From: an uncultured Candidatus Marinamargulisbacteria bacterium
GTDB lineage: Bacteria > Margulisbacteria > Riflemargulisbacteria > GWF2-35-9
Direction of reading: 5' to 3'
Length of the DNA stretch: 49,597 bases
Assembly: GCA_903910705.1 (NCBI GenBank)
Contig: CAIWAN010000057.1
Span: forward strand, 1-49,597
Position numbers and translations under genes: made by a program. A model generated the notes under the pieces. The model saw only the letters and a program-made list of their open reading frames with translations. It was not told where the DNA came from and made no database searches. Below are positions 15,498-24,663 of the stretch, one piece after another. How positions within the stretch are numbered: position 1 is the first letter of the stretch; every line of letters starts with the position of its first letter.

Positions 15498-16243
15498 CGC
15501 CGCACCTCTTTCCAAACCGAACTTTTCCTCTCGATAAACTTCAGCACTTCAATCAAACTCCAACCCATGAGCCCCAATACGATCATGCACGCGATCATGA
15601 CTGGGATCTGAAAAAACTCTTTGGCCTGAACCAGCATAAATCCGATTCCACTCCGTCCTCCATACATTTCGGCCGCGGTCAACATGATCAACCCCAAGGC
15701 GATCCCTGCTTTAACCCCACTAATGATCGACCCAAAGGCATTCCAGAAGTAAACATGGCGAATCAATGTCCACTCGGTCGCCCCAAAAACCCGAGCCGAG
15801 GCCACATAGCGAGGGTCCGTGTCCATCACAGCTTGATAGGTGTTCAATAGTATCGGAAAAAAGGCCCCTAACGCGACCAAGAAGACTTTCATCGGCAGAC
15901 CGATCCCAAAAATAACCATCGTCAAAGGAGCCCATGCGATCGGAGGGATAGGGGCAAGGAGCTGCAAAATCGGCAGAATATGGCGACGGACTTTTGCACT
16001 CCACCCTACCCACATTCCCAACGGTACCGCGAGGATAACCGCCAAACTGATCCCCAAAGAAAACGTGCCCAGACTACTCAGAATCGTTGCAACTAAATGT
16101 CGATGAAAAAGGAGATCGAACAAGGCAACAATAACATCACTAAATGGCGGCACCAGTGACCGTGAGACAAGGCCACTTCGTCCAACGATCTCCCAAACGA
16201 TCAATAACGGCAGGGCGACCCTCAGGGATTCAGTTCTTGGCAT
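15494..16243 (-). CDS. ABC importer permease, SsuC/TauC family (second set)
   Basis: A permease of about 249 residues with six predicted membrane segments and the EAA-type loop ASARVFGATEWTLIRHVYF that docks the ATPase. The start is uncertain: ATG 16243 has GAGG at a good distance, while ATG 16255 and 16273 extend it. All candidates overlap the end of the binding-protein gene. It belongs to the COG0600 sulfonate/nitrate/taurine permease group. Confidence 0.87.
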   Translation of the reverse strand: MPRTESLRVALPLLIVWEIVGRSGLVSRSLVPPFSDVIVALFDLLFHRHLVATILSSLGTFSLGISLAVILAVPLGMWVGWSAKVRRHILPILQLLAPIPPIAWAPLTMVIFGIGLPMKVFLVALGAFFPILLNTYQAVMDTDPRYVASARVFGATEWTLIRHVYFWNAFGSIISGVKAGIALGLIMLTAAEMYGGRSGIGFMLVQAKEFFQIPVMIACMIVLGLMGWSLIEVLKFIERKSSVWKEVRR

Positions 16244-17114
16244 CCCTCGCCTCATCCTCTTCGACTGAAACAAATAGCTTTAATAGGGCTTTATCGGCTA
16301 GAGAGTACTGGGCGATCGGAAGCGATTCCAAAATTTTGAGGGGGATCCCTGTTTTGTGAGCCGTCACTTTTCGCAGATCGGCATCACTCTCTTTTTGGAT
16401 CGATAAAAGAAGATCCGACAACGCTTGGGTCTTTTTGATGGCTTTCTTTGACGAGATCAACAAAAACTCTGTTTTAGCTGTAACAGCCGGACAGCAAGCG
16501 TCGCCCGCGGTGACATCCCATTGGACATACGGGAGGGTCAGCCCCAGTTTCTGGGCGAATATCCCATACGAACTCTTGGTGATTGCCCCATCGACTTTTC
16601 CAGCCTCGATGGCAGGAATCATGGCATCAAAGGGGATCACGACAAACTTGATCTTATGGACATTGACGCCCAATATTTCCAGATCTCTCTTAAAAGCATG
16701 ATAGAGTTTGCACGTTGTTTCGGATATCGCAATCGTATGGCCTTCTAATTCTTGAACCTTTAAATTCAGTCCTTTTCGGACAAGTAAAACAGCCCCATAG
16801 GTATAAGTGACTTTTCCCACAACATCGATATTTTTAAACTCGCGAATGTTCTTAATAAGGAGCGCTTTAGAGGGCTCAATAAACCCTGCGTCCAGTTTTC
16901 CTGAGATTAACGCATACCCTAGGTCCGCAGACGAATCAAAACGGATTAATTTGTCCGTCTTTTTCCAATGAGTACTTTTCTCCGCCAGATACAAGGGTGA
17001 CAGGAGCGGACTGCCCGTATAGCCGATTGTAAACTCACGGCTATGACTCACGGGCAACATCGAGACGAAGAAAACAAAGACACCCAGAAAAAAGGTTGGT
17101 TTATAAAGGCTCAT
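16230..17114 (-). CDS. ABC substrate-binding protein, SsuA/TauA type (second set)
   Basis: A 294-residue periplasmic binding protein with an N-terminal hydrophobic signal (residues 5-22, cut probably near VSHS). The start ATG 17114 overlaps the upstream permease stop (ATGA). The body follows the NrtA/SsuA pattern (GYTGSPLLSPLYLAEK, then LDAGFIEP and LEGHTIAIS). It has a double-Cys segment GDACCPAVTAKTE, echoed by TCCRLTATT in the other binding protein of the operon. At 294 residues it is shorter than its partner, suggesting different ligand choice. Ligand unknown. Confidence 0.85.
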   Translation of the reverse strand: MSLYKPTFFLGVFVFFVSMLPVSHSREFTIGYTGSPLLSPLYLAEKSTHWKKTDKLIRFDSSADLGYALISGKLDAGFIEPSKALLIKNIREFKNIDVVGKVTYTYGAVLLVRKGLNLKVQELEGHTIAISETTCKLYHAFKRDLEILGVNVHKIKFVVIPFDAMIPAIEAGKVDGAITKSSYGIFAQKLGLTLPYVQWDVTAGDACCPAVTAKTEFLLISSKKAIKKTQALSDLLLSIQKESDADLRKVTAHKTGIPLKILESLPIAQYSLADKALLKLFVSVEEDEARDAKN

Positions 17115-18022
17115 ACCGCATCCGTCCACTTTAGGAGATGGCGTTGGATACGACCGGTCCCCCAATTGATCACCGTAACCGTCAATCCAAAGAATATAAG
17201 ACCGGATATCACCCGAGGATAATCCCCAAATGTACCAAAATGACGAATGTACCACCCTACCCCCACACTAGAGCCGATTAACTCCGCGGCTACCAACATC
17301 AAAAAAGAGAACAATAAAGATAAGTTGGCACCAAGGCAGATCGAGGGCATGGCCCCCGGAAGGATCACTTTAAATAGAAGCGTGAACCCCTTGATATTAA
17401 GAACCTTGGACGAATCAATCAAATTACGTGGAATGTTGAGCACCCCGTGGATGGTATTTCCAAAGACAGGCCAGAAGGCGCCCAGAAAAATAACAGCAAT
17501 AGATGCACTTTGGAACGTGGGCAAGAGAGAGATCGCATAAGGGATATACACGATCGGGGGGATGGGCCCCAGTACTTTCATATAGGGATCGGCGATGCGC
17601 AACAAGCGTCCATTCACCCCAATGATCAGGCCGAGTGGAATAGCCACGACGAGTGCCAGTAAATACCCGTTCGCCAAAAGAATAAGGGTATGGCCAAGAT
17701 GGCCGATCAGATCAGGGAATTCGGCAATAAACATCTTGATGACAATGTCGGGTTCAGGAAAAAGCAGTTTGCTCAGAACGACATAGCGTACACTGAAAAC
17801 ATGCCAGAATCCAAAAAAGAAATATAAAACCGCAAGGATATCGTCGGTGCTTTTTCGTTGATTCTCATCGCGACGAAAATGCTGAACCCCCAACTGGATG
17901 ATCTTTAAACCAAGGGTGAGCCCCGCCAACAACCCATAAACTCTCCCGTTGGGTAACGGGGTCAGGAATAAAACCAGTAACGCGATAAACAGACTATTAG
18001 AAGCGGTAAATAACGTTTTCAT
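17111..18022 (-). CDS. ABC importer permease with N-terminal membrane extension (first set)
   Basis: A 303-residue SsuC/TauC-type permease with the EAA loop IDSSKVLNIKGFTLLFKVIL. The first 85 residues add extra predicted membrane helices (FIALLVLFLTPLP, GLLAGLTLGLKII, ILAVLYFFFGFWHVF) not usual in this family. It probably works with the ATPase at 19685-20500 and the binding protein at 18607-19641; the gene order (ATPase, binding protein, barrel, permease) fits that set. It overlaps the following binding-protein gene by four bases. Confidence 0.85.
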   Translation of the reverse strand: MKTLFTASNSLFIALLVLFLTPLPNGRVYGLLAGLTLGLKIIQLGVQHFRRDENQRKSTDDILAVLYFFFGFWHVFSVRYVVLSKLLFPEPDIVIKMFIAEFPDLIGHLGHTLILLANGYLLALVVAIPLGLIIGVNGRLLRIADPYMKVLGPIPPIVYIPYAISLLPTFQSASIAVIFLGAFWPVFGNTIHGVLNIPRNLIDSSKVLNIKGFTLLFKVILPGAMPSICLGANLSLLFSFLMLVAAELIGSSVGVGWYIRHFGTFGDYPRVISGLIFFGLTVTVINWGTGRIQRHLLKWTDAV

Positions 18023-18068
18023 CTTTTACTCCTGACCCGAATTTCATTTAAATATTTCCTATATTTAA

Positions 18069-18101
18069 CCTGCTCCACCAAGTAGCGGATGATGGAGCAG
18101 G
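18069..18101 (-). promoter_or_regulatory. Intercistronic hairpin in transporter operon
   Basis: A nine-base perfect stem (CCTGCTCCA with TGGAGCAGG) and 15-base loop lie between the barrel gene and the permease gene. There is no clear T-run on either strand, so partial termination or mRNA stabilisation of the upstream genes is more likely than a full stop. Confidence 0.45.
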
Positions 18102-18124
18102 GCGAGATAGGAGAATCTCCTAAA

Positions 18125-18583
18125 TTAGAACGTGAACTTGGCGACGATAACGGGAAGCGTTCCATTCAGGAACTTATACGTTGTCGTTCCACCCGTTGAA
18201 GAAATGTTCGCAAGAACGATCGCAACACCGAGCTGAAGGTTGTCATTAATGCTGTAGGTGTAGCCTTTGAGAACCGTTAAGCCGATAGTGGGATTAGAGC
18301 CAGAGACATCATCTTTTGCATAGGACAAATCAACGGCCAACCCATTAGCAAAACCATAACCGGCTGATAGCGTGTAGCTTGTATCTTTGCCTGTTACCCC
18401 GCTAACAATATTTCCAACACCAAAACGTAACGCATTCCCTGCAGCATCGATCGGGTGAATGATCGTTGCGACGATAGAATCATTGGTGCCTAAGGGCGTT
18501 GCTATAAAATCGGCTTGAGCGACACTGGCGAACAGAGATGTTAGCAACACAACTGATATTAATAGACCTTTTACTTTTTTCAT
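18125..18583 (-). CDS. Small putative outer-membrane beta-barrel protein
   Basis: A 152-residue protein with a signal peptide (MKKVKGLLISVVLLTSLFAS, cut after AQA). The rest shows alternating beta strands (YTLSAGYGFANGLAVDLSYA, LQLGVAIVLA) and ends VIVAKFTF. A terminal Phe is typical of outer-membrane barrels recognised by BamA. It lies within the ABC operon, between binding protein and permease genes. It may provide an outer-membrane pore or anchor for the transported compound; that is inference. No family is recognised. Confidence 0.6.
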   Translation of the reverse strand: MKKVKGLLISVVLLTSLFASVAQADFIATPLGTNDSIVATIIHPIDAAGNALRFGVGNIVSGVTGKDTSYTLSAGYGFANGLAVDLSYAKDDVSGSNPTIGLTVLKGYTYSINDNLQLGVAIVLANISSTGGTTTYKFLNGTLPVIVAKFTF

Positions 18584-18606
18584 TTTCTTACTCCTTTTTT
18601 GTTTTC

Positions 18607-19641
18607 CTATTGATACTTTTTATATCGAGCCAAAGCTTTCTTAAACGTTTTGTTGTTGGGGTAGCGTTTGATCACTTCATCCAACGCTTGCTTGTAAATA
18701 TTTACATTGACCCGTTTATTCCAATCGATCTTCAGATCGGCTGGAGCATCACCTGCTTTGACGATAAGAGACCAAATATCTTCCAGTGTCCCTTTTAGCG
18801 GATCAGGATCGGATTCAGCAACACGATCATTGTAAGTTTCGTTACGGACAATGGCTTCGTCGATCTTGAGGTACTTCGTATAAATTTTGACCGTTTCATC
18901 TTCGTTGTTTAGGTAAAAATCATACGCTCTAAGGATCGCGACGAGGAAATGCTTAAACTTTTCAGGGTTCTCTGCCAGTTGCTTTGTTGTCGCAGTCAGG
19001 CGGCAGCAAGTGTATCGTGGCTTGTACTCTGAAAAGTAGTGAGGAATCTTTAATCCATAATTCTTAACAGCCAGAGAATAGTTCGGTGGCCAGCTGAAAC
19101 CCACATCAACCAATCCTTTGTTGACAGCTTCGGTGACGGCCGTTGGCGAATCCAACTCCACCCACGTGATATCTTTTTTGTAATTGATACCTGCTTTGGT
19201 GAGTGCATCTTTGAAAATGTACTCGGCTTCCGTTGTGTGGATGTAACCGATACGTTTCCCTTTAAAAATCTTCAGGTCTTTACTTTTAAAGTACGCATAA
19301 TTCTCAGGACGAACGATCATCGCCTGTCCTTCGATCATGATCCCACCAAATATCGTAAAGTCTGCACCTTTAGAGATGTAGAAAAGGGGGCCCGTTGACC
19401 CAAAAGTAGCCACATCGAGTTTGCCCGTTGTTAGCGCGTTGAATCCTTCTGCGCCATTGGTAAACTCGTACAACTCTGCGTTAATTCCTTCGTCCTTAAA
19501 GAACCCTTTTTCTTTAGCAAGGAAGAAAAGACCGTGTGCCGGTTCAGCCACATAGCCGACCTTGACCGTTGTTAGATCCTTAGCGCTAACGATACCGATC
19601 GACGCCAAGAGGATCATCATAATAAAGCAAATTTTTTTCAT
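18607..19641 (-). CDS. ABC substrate-binding protein, NrtA/SsuA/TauA type (first set)
   Basis: A 344-residue periplasmic binding protein with a signal peptide (ICFIMMILLASIGIVSA). The fold matches COG0715: KVGYVAEPAHGLFFLAKEKG, then LDVATFGS, FKGKRIGYIHTTEAEYIF and VDVGFSWPP. TCCRLTATTKQLAENPEKF fits the CCR..at..la..P segment of this family. It lies 43 bases after the ATPase gene, in the operon led by the shared operator. No desulfonase (ssuD, tauD) is near, so the ligand is more likely a reduced organosulfur compound or a sulfonate handled elsewhere. Confidence 0.88.
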   Translation of the reverse strand: MKKICFIMMILLASIGIVSAKDLTTVKVGYVAEPAHGLFFLAKEKGFFKDEGINAELYEFTNGAEGFNALTTGKLDVATFGSTGPLFYISKGADFTIFGGIMIEGQAMIVRPENYAYFKSKDLKIFKGKRIGYIHTTEAEYIFKDALTKAGINYKKDITWVELDSPTAVTEAVNKGLVDVGFSWPPNYSLAVKNYGLKIPHYFSEYKPRYTCCRLTATTKQLAENPEKFKHFLVAILRAYDFYLNNEDETVKIYTKYLKIDEAIVRNETYNDRVAESDPDPLKGTLEDIWSLIVKAGDAPADLKIDWNKRVNVNIYKQALDEVIKRYPNNKTFKKALARYKKYQ

Positions 19642-19684
19642 GTTTGTATTCCTTTCTAAATATTTCTATCTCAAACGACTCCCG

Positions 19685-20500
19685 CTATATTCCATCACCT
19701 CCTGGCACAAAATTTTGACTGGCTTCGAGCTCATAAATGATGCTCTCATTGAGAAGGGTTAATATTGTGTCTCTTAGTTCGTGGAATTGCTTGTTGTTGT
19801 GCAGATGACGCCGAACTCTGGGTCGAGGTAGATCGATCGGAACGATCGTTTTGATCTTCCCCGGATTCAACGTAAACACCGCCACTTTATCGGCAAGTAG
19901 GAGTGCTTCATCGACATCATGTGTTACGAAAAGGATCGTTTTTTTCTGATGTCCTTTTTGATCCCAGAGATTAATAAGCAGATCTTGAAGATGCGCCCTT
20001 GTGATCGCGTCAAGCGCCCCGAACGGCTCATCCATGAGCAGCACGGGCGGATTGATCGCAAACACTTGGGCAATGGCTGCTCGTTGACGCATCCCGCCAG
20101 AGAGTTCTTTGGGCAATTTATCAAACGAGCCACAAAGCCCCACTAATTCCAGATAATTGGCAGCAATTTCTTTGATCTCACGTTTCTTTTTATCAGGAAA
20201 GGCCTGTTTAAGCGCGAGAGAAATGTTTTGCTCTGCGGTTAGCCAAGGGAACAAGGAGTAATCTTGGAACACAACCCCTCGATCAAGTCCCGCTCCGTTG
20301 ATTGTGTCCCCATTAATGGTTAAGCTTCCCGAAGACGGTGAACTGAGGCCTGCGATCAATCGAAGCAATGTGCTCTTTCCGCAACCCGAAGGCCCCAAGA
20401 GGCAAATGGACTCCCCTGCGTTTACCGTTAAAGAAATGTCCTCTAACACTTTTTGTGTTCCGTAAGAAAAATTGACATTTTTTACAACGATCTCAAACAT
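19685..20500 (-). CDS. ABC importer ATPase, nitrate/sulfonate/taurine family (first set)
   Basis: A 271-residue ATPase with Walker A GPSGCGKST, Q-loop FQDYSLFPW, signature LSGGMRQR, Walker B VLLMDEP and switch His in THDVDEA. It belongs to the SsuB/TauB group, with a C-terminal tail of about 40 residues. It is first gene of a seven-gene operon holding two importers. Its promoter is consensus-like and carries the same operator as mar, which makes this operon the best candidate uptake system for the Mar pathway. Confidence 0.9.
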   Translation of the reverse strand: MFEIVVKNVNFSYGTQKVLEDISLTVNAGESICLLGPSGCGKSTLLRLIAGLSSPSSGSLTINGDTINGAGLDRGVVFQDYSLFPWLTAEQNISLALKQAFPDKKKREIKEIAANYLELVGLCGSFDKLPKELSGGMRQRAAIAQVFAINPPVLLMDEPFGALDAITRAHLQDLLINLWDQKGHQKKTILFVTHDVDEALLLADKVAVFTLNPGKIKTIVPIDLPRPRVRRHLHNNKQFHELRDTILTLLNESIIYELEASQNFVPGGDGI

Positions 20501-20523
20501 TACCTGTGCCTCTTCCTTAATTC

Positions 20524-20547
20524 ATACTTTCTCTATTAACTTAGTAT
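20524..20547 (-). promoter_or_regulatory. Operator of ABC operon (shared with mar)
   Basis: On the minus strand ATACTAAGTTAATAG, then AGAAAGTAT. The outer arms ATACT/AGTAT are inverted. Bases 20533-20554 match 4825-4846 exactly over 22 positions, and the operator starts two bases after the -10 box in both promoters. Chance identity of this length in the same promoter position is very unlikely. Confidence 0.7.
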
Positions 20548-20549
20548 GG

Positions 20550-20578
20550 ATTATAGGAACAAATAATTTCATTGTCAA
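20550..20578 (-). promoter_or_regulatory. Consensus sigma70 promoter of ABC operon
   Basis: A perfect TTGACA (20573-20578), a 17-base spacer and a perfect TATAAT (20550-20555) on the minus strand. Such a strong promoter with an overlapping operator is typical of a gene set that is tightly repressed until needed. Confidence 0.8.
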
Positions 20579-20623
20579 CACTTCATTTATTTTGAAATTA
20601 GAACTCTGTGGTGAGTCCGATAG

Positions 20624-21781
20624 TTAGTGGGGCAAAAACAGATCCAATAATGCGTCTTTCATCCTCGATAGCGCCTCTTTGAGCTGTTCTCGGTTGCAAC
20701 CAAAATTGAGGCGAACAAACCCAGGCGCATCAAATTCGGCTCCATCAGACAGGCCCACTCCCGCCTTCTCAAAGAATTGAGCGGGATTCTCAACGCCTAA
20801 ACCTCGGGCATCGATCCAAATTAAATAGGTGGCCTCAACATGGGCTATCGTGAGCCCCTTCATTGAGGCAATCTCGTCTTGAAGCAAATCCCGATTGCCT
20901 CGCAAATAGTCGATCAGTTCGAGTCGCCATGGCTCCCCCTCTTTATACGCTGCCAAAGCCGCCGTATACGCGAGCAAATTAACATGAGGAACAATGCGTC
21001 CCTTGGCCGTGATGAAGCGTCGTCGCAAGGTCGGATCACTGATCACCGCGAAGGAACACCCAAGCCCCGCGATATTGTACGTTTTGCTCGGGGCAAATAA
21101 CGTAATCGTTCGGGCCGCGATCTCTGGAGACAAACTTGCAATCGGGGTGTGGTGTTTATCGGTGTCTAAAATGAGTCCGGCATGAATATCATCCGACCCC
21201 ATGATCAGGTCATGTTTCTGTGCGAGTCGAGCCAGTTCAAGTAGCTCAAGCTTTGACCACGACCGTCCCGTGGGATTATGTGGATTACACAATAGGATCA
21301 TGCGGGTTTTGGGTGTAATGGCGGCTTCAAGCGCCTCAAAATCCATGACCCATTGGTCGCCCTTAAGCTGCAACGGCAATTTGATCAGTTGACGACCGGC
21401 AAGTGCCGGAGCCGAAAGAAATGGCGGGTAGATCGGTGTAAAGGTCATGATCTCATCAGCCTGTTCGGGGGTTGTTTTGCACAAGACATTTAGCCCACAA
21501 ACCAACCCTGGCAGCCAAACGATCCACTCCGGCTGAATCGTCCACCCAAAATCTTTTTGGACATGCGCCAACACAACCTCAACAAGCTCTGACGGGGTAT
21601 TGGTATAGCCAAAGACGCCGTGCGCTACTCGCTTTGTAAGGGCCTCGATCACACATGGCGGGGAAAGAAAGTCCATGTCCGCAACCCACATGGGCAAAAC
21701 ATCTTGCCCTTTATACTTATCCCATTTGTCGCTATCGGTCTCTCGACGATCAATAAGAGCATCAAAATCAAAGTGTGTCAT
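20624..21781 (-). CDS. PatB/MalY-type C-S lyase (cystathionine beta-lyase)
   Basis: A 385-residue fold-type I aminotransferase-like enzyme. ATG 21781 overlaps the preceding gene's stop (ATGA), so the longer frame to 21889 is not used. PatB/MalY signatures are PMWVADMDF (30-38), the Asn-Pro loop CNPHNPTG (165-172), the PLP lysine K233 in FAPSKTYNIAGLG and VRLNFGCNR near the end. These enzymes cleave cystathionine, cysteine or S-alkylcysteines to thiol, pyruvate and ammonia. Last gene of the metY2 operon, it would complete cysteine-to-homocysteine conversion or release thiols. Confidence 0.88.
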   Translation of the reverse strand: MTHFDFDALIDRRETDSDKWDKYKGQDVLPMWVADMDFLSPPCVIEALTKRVAHGVFGYTNTPSELVEVVLAHVQKDFGWTIQPEWIVWLPGLVCGLNVLCKTTPEQADEIMTFTPIYPPFLSAPALAGRQLIKLPLQLKGDQWVMDFEALEAAITPKTRMILLCNPHNPTGRSWSKLELLELARLAQKHDLIMGSDDIHAGLILDTDKHHTPIASLSPEIAARTITLFAPSKTYNIAGLGCSFAVISDPTLRRRFITAKGRIVPHVNLLAYTAALAAYKEGEPWRLELIDYLRGNRDLLQDEIASMKGLTIAHVEATYLIWIDARGLGVENPAQFFEKAGVGLSDGAEFDAPGFVRLNFGCNREQLKEALSRMKDALLDLFLPH

Positions 21782-23232
21782 AACACAGCATCCAAGGATC
21801 GTTTGATACGGGGCCAAAGTTCCTCGGGTTCTTCTAGCCCGACGGATATGCGGATCAACTGTCGGGGAATGCCACAAGACTCGGCCCAATCCAGTTCGGT
21901 ATAATGGGCAAGCAACGCAAATGGACAGGCCAACGTAAAGTCCGTTCCTAGGCTCGGCCCTTTACATACTTCCAACTGGTCATAAACCGCGGCAGACGTA
22001 TGCTCTGCATTTTTGGTTATAAACGTAATCAGACTCCCCCACCCGCCCTCACGACGGCGCACCGACTCATAGGCCGATTGATATTCCCATTTGGGATACC
22101 AGACTCGTTCAATCGCCGGATGAACCCTGAGTTGTTCGGCAATATATTCGCCATTAGTATTATGTCGCTTCATTCGCACAGGGAAACTCGGGATACGCTG
22201 CGCCAGAATATCGGCATCCTCGCACCAAAGGAGGTCCTCAAAGTCATCTTGGATCAGGCGTTTCAGCTCTACATACAAAGGTGACGCTGGCACACAAATG
22301 AGCGCCCCGCCCATCACATCCCCGCTCCCACTCGCATATTTGGTCAGGCTGGTCGTGATCAGATCGGCGTAAGGGGTCAAGTCGATATTGATCGGCGTTG
22401 CCACCACATCATCAACCACCAGAGGAACACCCTGCGCTCGAAGCAAAGGGCCGATCTGACTGAGGTCAGCCGAGCCAAGCATGGGGTTTCCGGGGATCTC
22501 ACAAAAACACCCCGCAGGATGATCGGCAGCAATGATCGCGGCTAGATCGTCGGTCGCATGGTCTAATTTATCCAACAAAATAGCCGAGCTGCCGAATTTT
22601 TGCTGAAGCTTGATGGTGTCAACATAGGGAAAACCAATTTGAATCGTAGGGCTATTGGGGCAGCGTTTAAGGATCGTGCGTAATGCCGCATAAGTAGCCG
22701 CCATGCCCGTTGGGAACAAAAAGACATCCTGTTCCCCACAACCATAAAGCGTGGCCAGTTCTTGTCGCAAGGTTTCTTTCGAAGCGTCATTCGCGGGTGT
22801 CTTCGTTGATGCCGCTAAGACGTGGCGCGTCGACACGATACATCCAGTGTGTTGCCAAAAATCCTTCAAGGCTTTGGCGCCGGCCTGCATCGTCACCACC
22901 CCAAAAATATCGCCCGCCGTCACAATCGTCGACGATTCATCGGTTTGTTGTTTAATAAATATCGCGCATTGTTTGGCGATCTTTTCGGAGGGAAAAGGCA
23001 AACAGGGCTTATCGCCCGCAAGTTGTTTGGCTAATGCAGCGATCACATTGTGGATCACAAAACGCGGATAGCCGTTTTGGAGCTTGCTCATCACCTTGGG
23101 GGATTTTTCTTCATAGCCGATGACATCCTTCCATGTGGGAAGGGCGACCGACACCGCATGGGGTGAAGGGGGCATGGCGAAGCCAAGGTCAGATGAACGC
23201 CATAATGGGTGAGAAAGTAACGACAATGACAT
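21778..23232 (-). CDS. Cystathionine gamma-synthase-like enzyme with long N-terminal domain
   Basis: A 484-residue Cys/Met-family PLP enzyme with the Schiff-base Lys298 in TTSLTKYASGSGD. Residues 1-150 form an extra N-terminal region (PTWKDVIGYEEKSPKV, then NGYPRFVIHN) not found in ordinary bacterial MetB or MetY. It recalls the extended cystathionine gamma-synthases of fungi and some bacteria. The C-terminal RQLIRISVGLEEPEELW is typical. It is coupled to the PatB gene by a four-base overlap and 43 bases from the rrf2 gene. The pair could make homocysteine from cysteine through cystathionine. The substrate ester is not known. Confidence 0.75.
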   Translation of the reverse strand: MSLSLLSHPLWRSSDLGFAMPPSPHAVSVALPTWKDVIGYEEKSPKVMSKLQNGYPRFVIHNVIAALAKQLAGDKPCLPFPSEKIAKQCAIFIKQQTDESSTIVTAGDIFGVVTMQAGAKALKDFWQHTGCIVSTRHVLAASTKTPANDASKETLRQELATLYGCGEQDVFLFPTGMAATYAALRTILKRCPNSPTIQIGFPYVDTIKLQQKFGSSAILLDKLDHATDDLAAIIAADHPAGCFCEIPGNPMLGSADLSQIGPLLRAQGVPLVVDDVVATPINIDLTPYADLITTSLTKYASGSGDVMGGALICVPASPLYVELKRLIQDDFEDLLWCEDADILAQRIPSFPVRMKRHNTNGEYIAEQLRVHPAIERVWYPKWEYQSAYESVRRREGGWGSLITFITKNAEHTSAAVYDQLEVCKGPSLGTDFTLACPFALLAHYTELDWAESCGIPRQLIRISVGLEEPEELWPRIKRSLDAVL

Positions 23233-23275
23233 GGGTTTAAATATACCAGACTGTCGCTAGGTTTGCATCGAGAAA

Positions 23276-23710
23276 CTAAATCGTATACTCAGACTCAGGT
23301 TTGGGTCGCGTCTCGATGATGGCTTTGATCGTGATCTGATTCACGACTTGATTGATCGCTTCGTTGACTTTCACGAACACCGGTCGAATGGGGCACACGG
23401 ACACATCGCTACACCCCACATAGCACGGGTCGACGCAGGCAATCGGGATCAACGGGCCATCCACATAGGACAACACCGATGCGACGGTAATATCTTGTGC
23501 CTTCTTGGCCAAATAATACCCGCCATTTTTCCCGCGTCGACTCGCTAAGAATCCTCCGTTTTTGAGCCCCAACAGAACCTGTTCCAGAAACTTGATCGGG
23601 ATATCCAATCGTTTAGACAGGTCGGGGATGGTCGCCACTTGTCCATCCGGCAGCTCAGCGAGAGTGACGATGGCCTTGAGTGAATAATCACCTTTATACG
23701 TAACTCTCAT
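23276..23710 (-). CDS. Rrf2-family transcriptional regulator (CymR/IscR-like), first copy
   Basis: A 144-residue winged-helix repressor. The Rrf2 pattern is complete: YKGDYSLKAIVTLAEL, DIPIKFLEQVLLGLKNGGFL and RGKNGGYYLA in the wing. Four cysteines at 92, 96, 100 and 106 could hold an Fe-S cluster or sense thiols; in IscR the ligands sit at nearly the same place. It lies seven bases after cysK. In Bacillus CymR, CysK is the co-repressor that signals sulfur state, so this adjacency suggests a sulfur-responsive repressor. A likely binder of the shared 24-bp operator. Confidence 0.85.
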   Translation of the reverse strand: MRVTYKGDYSLKAIVTLAELPDGQVATIPDLSKRLDIPIKFLEQVLLGLKNGGFLASRRGKNGGYYLAKKAQDITVASVLSYVDGPLIPIACVDPCYVGCSDVSVCPIRPVFVKVNEAINQVVNQITIKAIIETRPKPESEYTI

Positions 23711-23717
23711 GCGTTAC

Positions 23718-24647
23718 TTACTCCTCTTGGAACAACCACGTGGACAAATAACGCTCACCCGTATCAGGCAGAACAACCACAATGTTCTTCCCTGCAGAGT
23801 CAGGACGCTTTGCCACTTCAAGGGCTGCCCACAACGCGGCACCGCTCGATATTCCGATCAAGATCCCCTCTTTGCGCGCCGCTAAACGCGAGGTTGCCCC
23901 TGCATCAGCATTCGAGACTTGGATGATCTCATCAATAATTTGGGTGTTCAAGTTTTGAGGAATAAACCCTGCGCCGATCCCTTGGATCTTGTGCGGACCA
24001 GGTGCGCCACCCGAAATAACGGGGGAATCGACCGGTTCAACGGCAATAATTTTGACGGACGGTTTCTTCTTTTTGAGCACTTCACCTACACCCGTCACCG
24101 TTCCACCCGTTCCTACCCCAGCAATAACGATATCAACCGTACCATCGGTGTCGTTCCAAATTTCTTCGGCGGTTGTTTTGCGGTGGATCTCTGGGTTCGC
24201 GGGGTTATTAAATTGTTGCGGCACAAAACTGTTTGGAGTCACAGCAGCTAATTCTTCCGCTTTAGCGATAGCGCCCTTCATGCCTTTCGCGCCTTCGGTC
24301 AACACAAGCTCCGCCCCAAATATCTTCAGCAATTGGCGACGTTCGATACTCATTGTTTCGGGCATGGTCAGGATCAGACGGTACCCACGCGCCGCTGCCA
24401 CAAAGGCTAACGCGACACCCGTATTGCCACTGGTTGGCTCGATGATAACTGTATCTTTATTGATCTTTCCGTCGCGCTCGCCTGCTTCGATGATCGCGAG
24501 GCCAATACGATCCTTGACACTGGACAAGGGGTTAAAGGACTCGATCTTTGCGAGCACTGTTCCGGGAAAACCGTCCGAGAGTTGCGATAACTTCACCAGT
24601 GGCGTACGCCCGATGGTTTCTGTAATATTATTGTAGATCTTTGCCAT
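23718..24647 (-). CDS. cysK: Cysteine synthase A (O-acetylserine sulfhydrylase)
   Basis: A 309-residue fold-type II PLP enzyme making cysteine from O-acetylserine and sulfide. Lys45 in [11 protein letters not shown] holds [16 protein letters not shown] and [13 protein letters not shown] are the substrate and phosphate loops. The frame is open to 24725, but AAGGAG eight bases before ATG 24647 and homology at [13 protein letters not shown] fix the start. It lies between metY2 and rrf2 in one operon. The lack of CBS domains separates it from the enzyme at 12212-13567. Confidence 0.92.
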   Translation of the reverse strand: MAKIYNNITETIGRTPLVKLSQLSDGFPGTVLAKIESFNPLSSVKDRIGLAIIEAGERDGKINKDTVIIEPTSGNTGVALAFVAAARGYRLILTMPETMSIERRQLLKIFGAELVLTEGAKGMKGAIAKAEELAAVTPNSFVPQQFNNPANPEIHRKTTAEEIWNDTDGTVDIVIAGVGTGGTVTGVGEVLKKKKPSVKIIAVEPVDSPVISGGAPGPHKIQGIGAGFIPQNLNTQIIDEIIQVSNADAGATSRLAARKEGILIGISSGAALWAALEVAKRPDSAGKNIVVVLPDTGERYLSTWLFQEE

Positions 24648-24663
24648 TTTTCTGCTCCTTCTT

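Noticed and set aside
14826-20500. Complete alkanesulfonate or taurine utilisation cluster
   Set aside because: No ssuD/ssuE or tauD is present; only the transporter type matches.
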